A DNA stretch of 36,654 nucleotides from Deltaproteobacteria bacterium (GTDB lineage Bacteria > Desulfobacterota > Binatia > HRBIN30). A program made the translations under genes and the position numbers. Below the pieces are notes generated by a model. The model had not been told where the DNA came from and did no database searches. It was given only the letters and a program-made list of their open reading frames with translations. Location: positions 1-36,654 of the forward strand of contig JACQEN010000263.1 of assembly GCA_016200585.1 (NCBI GenBank), written 5' to 3'. Below, one piece after another: positions 33,661 through 36,654 of the stretch (position 1 is the stretch's first letter; each line of letters opens with the position of its first letter).

Positions 33661-34986
33661 TCAGAGTTTCCCGACAAATCGCCCCGGGCTGAGTATGCCG
33701 CGCGGGTCGAGCTTCTGTTTGATCCCGCGCATCAGCGCGAATCCCGGAATCGCATCGCCCCACGGATCGAGATGCCCGCGCGCGTCGGGCGGCAATCGAT
33801 CGAAGACCACGTGGCCACCTGTGTGCGCGACGCACTGGCGCAGCCACCGGCCGAGCGCGGCCCAGTCGTAAGCATCGCCATCCCTCTTGCCGCAACGGAG
33901 ATGGGCGACCCCGCTACCGACCTGAGCTACGATCGCGGTAGGCAGCTGATCGCGCTGCGTTCGCTCTTCGACGTCGCGCAATAACGCAGCCATCTCGGTC
34001 GGCAAGAGGCTAATTCGAGCGCCGAGCGATGCATTGTACGAAGGCAAGTCGCGCAGCCCGTTTAGAAGCCGAGTGGCGGTAGCGCCGTGGTGGCGCACAA
34101 CCGAGCGCTCGGCACGCAGAGATTGAAGTCGCTGTTCCTGCACTGCGACCTCTGCCGCACTGCCACCGATGCCGACGCACACCGCCGCCGATGGAAGATG
34201 AAGAAAGCTTGCGGCTGTGGGGTTCAGGGCCGTGACATAGAGCGGCGCAAGCGGCGCTGCGATGATCTCGACGGCGTCATCGACGGCGTCAGCCATACTC
34301 GGCGACTCGCAGACCAGCACCGAGCTCACTTGCGGACGTGGGCGCACCTTGAACGTTGCCTCGGTGATCACGCCGAGCGTACCGAAGGAGCCGGTGAATA
34401 GCTTCATCAAGTCGTAGCCGGCGACGTTTTTGACCACCCGCCCACCGCCATGGATGAGGCGGCCGTCGGCAAGCACGGCCGAGATTCCGATAAGCAGGTC
34501 GCGGACCTTGCCTTGCGAGAATCGTGACGGCCCCCAAGCATCGGTGGCAATCAAGGCGCCGACGGTGGTGTGCTCGGGGCACGGCGGATCGAGGGGTAGC
34601 CATTGCCCGTTGGTGCTGAGGCGCGCATTGAGCTCGGCGAGCGTACAACCCGCCTCGACGGTCACCGTCATATCCGCCGTCTCGTGTGCGACCACGCGTC
34701 GCAGGCTGCGCAGCGACAGCGCCGCGTCGTAGCTTCGGGGTGCATGGCCGAGATGGAGCTGCGTGCCGTTGCCCACCGGTACCACCCCGAGGCTGAGCTC
34801 GGAGGCGACCGCCAGGCAGTCACGCACATTGGCCACCGTTGCCGGGTACAGTACCGCGGCCGGAGCGGAGCCGTCGATGGCAAAGGTTCGGGTTGCCTCT
34901 CCGTACAGCGCCACGCCGTTGCCGAGCGCGTCATGTAATCGGCGCGCGATCTGCGAGCGATCGTTGCCCACGTCTTGCGGCGTCAC
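33661..34986 (-). CDS. glcE: Glycolate oxidase FAD-binding subunit
   Basis: 441 residues, longer than the 350 of E. coli GlcE. The start is GTG 34986, overlapping the glcD stop as GTGA, so translation is coupled. FAD_binding_4 features are VLYPATVANVRDCLAVASEL, VPVGNGTQLHLGHAP, WLPLDPPCPEHTTVGALIAT, GGGRVVKNVAGYDLMKLFTG (the GlcE hallmark) and FGTLGVITEATFKVRP. The C-terminus ends IKQKLDPRGILSPGRFVG. The extra ~90 residues lie in the middle-to-C-terminal region. It forms the membrane-associated GlcDEF complex with its neighbours. Confidence 0.95.
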   Translation of the reverse strand: MTPQDVGNDRSQIARRLHDALGNGVALYGEATRTFAIDGSAPAAVLYPATVANVRDCLAVASELSLGVVPVGNGTQLHLGHAPRSYDAALSLRSLRRVVAHETADMTVTVEAGCTLAELNARLSTNGQWLPLDPPCPEHTTVGALIATDAWGPSRFSQGKVRDLLIGISAVLADGRLIHGGGRVVKNVAGYDLMKLFTGSFGTLGVITEATFKVRPRPQVSSVLVCESPSMADAVDDAVEIIAAPLAPLYVTALNPTAASFLHLPSAAVCVGIGGSAAEVAVQEQRLQSLRAERSVVRHHGATATRLLNGLRDLPSYNASLGARISLLPTEMAALLRDVEERTQRDQLPTAIVAQVGSGVAHLRCGKRDGDAYDWAALGRWLRQCVAHTGGHVVFDRLPPDARGHLDPWGDAIPGFALMRGIKQKLDPRGILSPGRFVGKL

Positions 34987-36410
34987 AAAGCCGCCCGTCG
35001 GTGCGGTCGCGTCGTTTCGACGCAGGCCCCCGGCGTCGGAAAAATCTTCCCCGGGTTGCAGCGGCCGTGCGGATCGAACACGCGCCGTAACTCGCTCATG
35101 ATCAGAAGATCGTCGGGAGAGAAGAGCAGCGGCATCTGGGCGATCTTCTCGACGCCGATGCCGTGCTCGCCGGTCACGCTGCCGCCAAGCTCGACGCACG
35201 CTTCGAGGATCTCGCGGCCTGCTGCGAGCACGCGCTCGACCTGTTTCTCGTCGCGCTCGTCGAACAGCAGGATGGGATGGATGTTGCCGTCGCCGGCATG
35301 GAAGACGTTGCCGATGCGCAGGTCGTAGCGCCGGCCGATGCTCAAGATGCGCTGCAGAATCTCCGGCAGCTTGGTGCGTGGTACGACGCCGTCTTGTGTG
35401 CAATAGCTCGGCGCTAGACGGCCGACCGCGCCGAAGGCCCGTTTGCGGCTCTTCCACAGAGCGGCGCGTTCGGCGTCATCGCGCGCTACGCGTACGCTGC
35501 GCGCCCGGCGTGTCTGGCAGAGGGCGGTGATCTTCTCGGCCTGCGGCGGCAGACCGGCGGCGAGCCCGTCGAGCTCGATGATCAGCACCGCGCCGGCGTC
35601 GGTCGGGAAGCCGAAACGGAACGCCGCTTCGACGGCCTCGACGATGAGTTGGTCCATCATCTCGATCGCGGCCGGGACGATTCCCGCGGCGATGATGTCG
35701 GACACGGTCGCCGTCGCATCGTCGACACTCTCGAAGATCGCCAACAGTGTCGTACAGGCCTCGGGCTGGCGGATGAGGCGCAGCGTCGCGGCGGTGACGA
35801 TGCCGAAGGTTCCCTCGGAGCCAACCACCAGGCCGGTGAGGTCGTATCCGGGCACATCCTCGACCGCGCCGCCGAGCTCGACCACTTCGCCGCTCGGCAG
35901 CACCAGCTCGATGCCGAGCACATGGTTGGTCGTGACTCCGTACTTGAGAGTGTGCGGACCGCCGGAGTTCTCGGCAACGTTGCCGCCGATGGTGCACGCC
36001 ATCTGGCTCGACGGATCGGGGGCATACAGCAAGCCGTCGGCTTTTACCGCGTTGGACACCGACAGATTGACCACGCCGGCTTCGACCACCGCGCGGCGAT
36101 TGACGCGGTCGATGGAACGGATGCGCTTCATGCGACTGGTGCCGATCATTACCGGCGCGTCAAGCGGCAGGCAGCCGCCACTCAAGCCGGTGCCGGCGCC
36201 GCGCGGGACGAAAGCGATGCCCTCGGCGTCGAGCAGGCGCAGGATCTGCGACACCTGCTCGGTGGATCGCGGTAGAACGACGACGTCCGGCGCGCTCTTC
36301 TCCAGCGTGTAGCCGTCACACTCGTAGACGCGCAGCTCGTGAGGACGAACAATGACTCCGTCGTCGCCGGCGATGGCGCACAACGTCGTGAGCAAACGGC
36401 TGCTGAGCAT
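34983..36410 (-). CDS. glcD: Glycolate oxidase catalytic FAD subunit
   Basis: 475 residues, near the 499 of E. coli GlcD. ATG 36410 (MLSSRLLTTL) is used; a GTG 6 bases earlier is possible. Features are VVVLPRSTEQVSQILRLLDA, FVPRGAGTGLSGGCLPLD (FAD), CTIGGNVAENSGGPHTLKYG, VPGYDLTGLVVGSEGTFGIV, then the C-terminal domain with VFHAGDGNIHPILLF and GSVTGEHGIGVEK, which hold the catalytic His residues, and FDPHGRCNPGKIFP. It oxidises glycolate (or D-lactate in relatives) to glyoxylate. It is the first gene of glcDEF; the GTGA overlap with glcE is direct evidence of the operon. Confidence 0.96.
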   Translation of the reverse strand: MLSSRLLTTLCAIAGDDGVIVRPHELRVYECDGYTLEKSAPDVVVLPRSTEQVSQILRLLDAEGIAFVPRGAGTGLSGGCLPLDAPVMIGTSRMKRIRSIDRVNRRAVVEAGVVNLSVSNAVKADGLLYAPDPSSQMACTIGGNVAENSGGPHTLKYGVTTNHVLGIELVLPSGEVVELGGAVEDVPGYDLTGLVVGSEGTFGIVTAATLRLIRQPEACTTLLAIFESVDDATATVSDIIAAGIVPAAIEMMDQLIVEAVEAAFRFGFPTDAGAVLIIELDGLAAGLPPQAEKITALCQTRRARSVRVARDDAERAALWKSRKRAFGAVGRLAPSYCTQDGVVPRTKLPEILQRILSIGRRYDLRIGNVFHAGDGNIHPILLFDERDEKQVERVLAAGREILEACVELGGSVTGEHGIGVEKIAQMPLLFSPDDLLIMSELRRVFDPHGRCNPGKIFPTPGACVETTRPHRRAAL

Positions 36411-36524
36411 CGACACCAACCTATCGCCGGCGAATGACGCAGACAACGTGTGACGGTCAATACACCCGCGGCGCGCCGCTCTGGGGATCCGCCGCCGCAC
36501 CGCCGGCAGCGGCCGTGTTCCGAC

Positions 36525-36654
36525 TCACTTCAGCGCTTCGCAGATTAGGTCGTGAATCAGCGGGCGAAACGCCTTGATGGCGTCGTTGTCGCGTTCAGGG
36601 TGGATACGATTGCTCAGCAGAATGACGTGACGATCGCGTTCGAGGTCGAGCCAA
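36525..36654 (-). CDS. Beta-lactamase-family serine hydrolase, C-terminal end (partial)
   Basis: Only the last 43 residues are in the window; the 5' part lies beyond the right edge. The frame reads WLDLERDRHVILLSNRIHPE then RDNDAIKAFRPLIHDLICEA, ending LK and TGA at 36525. This matches the C-terminal strand-helix of class-C-beta-lactamase-like hydrolases, where W-x-D-P/L-x-x-D-x-x-V-x-L-L-x-N-R-x-H-P is a common ending. The catalytic Ser and Tyr are not visible here. It is 114 bases upstream of glcD on the same strand and could share its transcript. Confidence 0.75.
   Translation of the reverse strand, partial: WLDLERDRHVILLSNRIHPERDNDAIKAFRPLIHDLICEALK

Noticed and set aside
34987-35457. 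N-terminal extension of glcE by about 157 residues
   Set aside because: It lies in another frame of glcD; the GTGA overlap at 34983-34986 gives a natural start.

Overview
The window is about 36.7 kb of high-GC bacterial chromosome. It has no rRNA, tRNA, phage, insertion sequence or CRISPR array that I can recognise. Several protein features suggest a Deltaproteobacteria-like lineage such as Candidatus Binatota: a MYXO-CTERM-like tail (Cys, hydrophobic helix, basic end), repeated Cys-rich CxxDxDC motifs, a dockerin-like VTVDEIV pair and many acyl-CoA/lipid genes. This assignment is inference from gene style, not a marker gene.

Region 1 (1-12.9 kb) is regulatory and surface-related. At the left edge is the end of a DUF4258-like toxin and its MqsA/YgiT-type zinc-finger antitoxin. 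Then come a broken secreted-protein remnant, a standalone LuxR-type HTH gene and a giant secreted Ca-binding repeat protein of 1960 residues. A sigma-54 response regulator and a sensor-less histidine kinase are read leftward, and a large membrane histidine kinase is read rightward. The two divergent intergenic regions (luxR/giant gene and kinase/kinase) each carry a pair of the same 18-bp palindrome, TGTGCGG-N4-CCGCACA, with centres exactly 33 bp apart. This ties the loci into one predicted regulon and is the strongest undescribed signal in the window.

Region 2 (12.9-24.2 kb) is mixed. It holds a VapC/Phd-type toxin-antitoxin pair with an operator palindrome, mpl (murein recycling), an outer-membrane barrel protein, a small membrane protein, an acyl-CoA dehydrogenase, a sterol-desaturase-family hydroxylase, a 58-residue sorting-tail-like protein, an MFS transporter, YceI, an MBL-fold hydrolase, and a probable PPIase-HAD-hypothetical operon.

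Region 3 (24.3-36.65 kb) holds an ABC-2 exporter operon (ATPase and two permeases), a PD-(D/E)XK-like hypothetical, a limonene-epoxide-hydrolase-like enzyme divergent from a crotonase that lacks both catalytic glutamates, another MFS transporter, an orphan nucleotidyltransferase, a complete glycolate-oxidase operon (glcD-glcE-glcF, leftward) and the C-terminal end of a beta-lactamase-family protein at the right edge.

A second window-wide theme is a set of imperfect palindromes built from short repeated words. They sit between genes, but also at gene starts (MFS, HAD, glcF, second MFS), at a gene end (PD-(D/E)XK-like gene) and in frame inside the first ABC permease. No gap above 300 bases lacks a gene. 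The longest gaps are 1337-1594, which holds the operators; 7478-7692, which holds an inverted repeat; and 16392-16603 and 9992-10205, where the latter holds operators and the former shows only the ribosome-binding site of the barrel gene.
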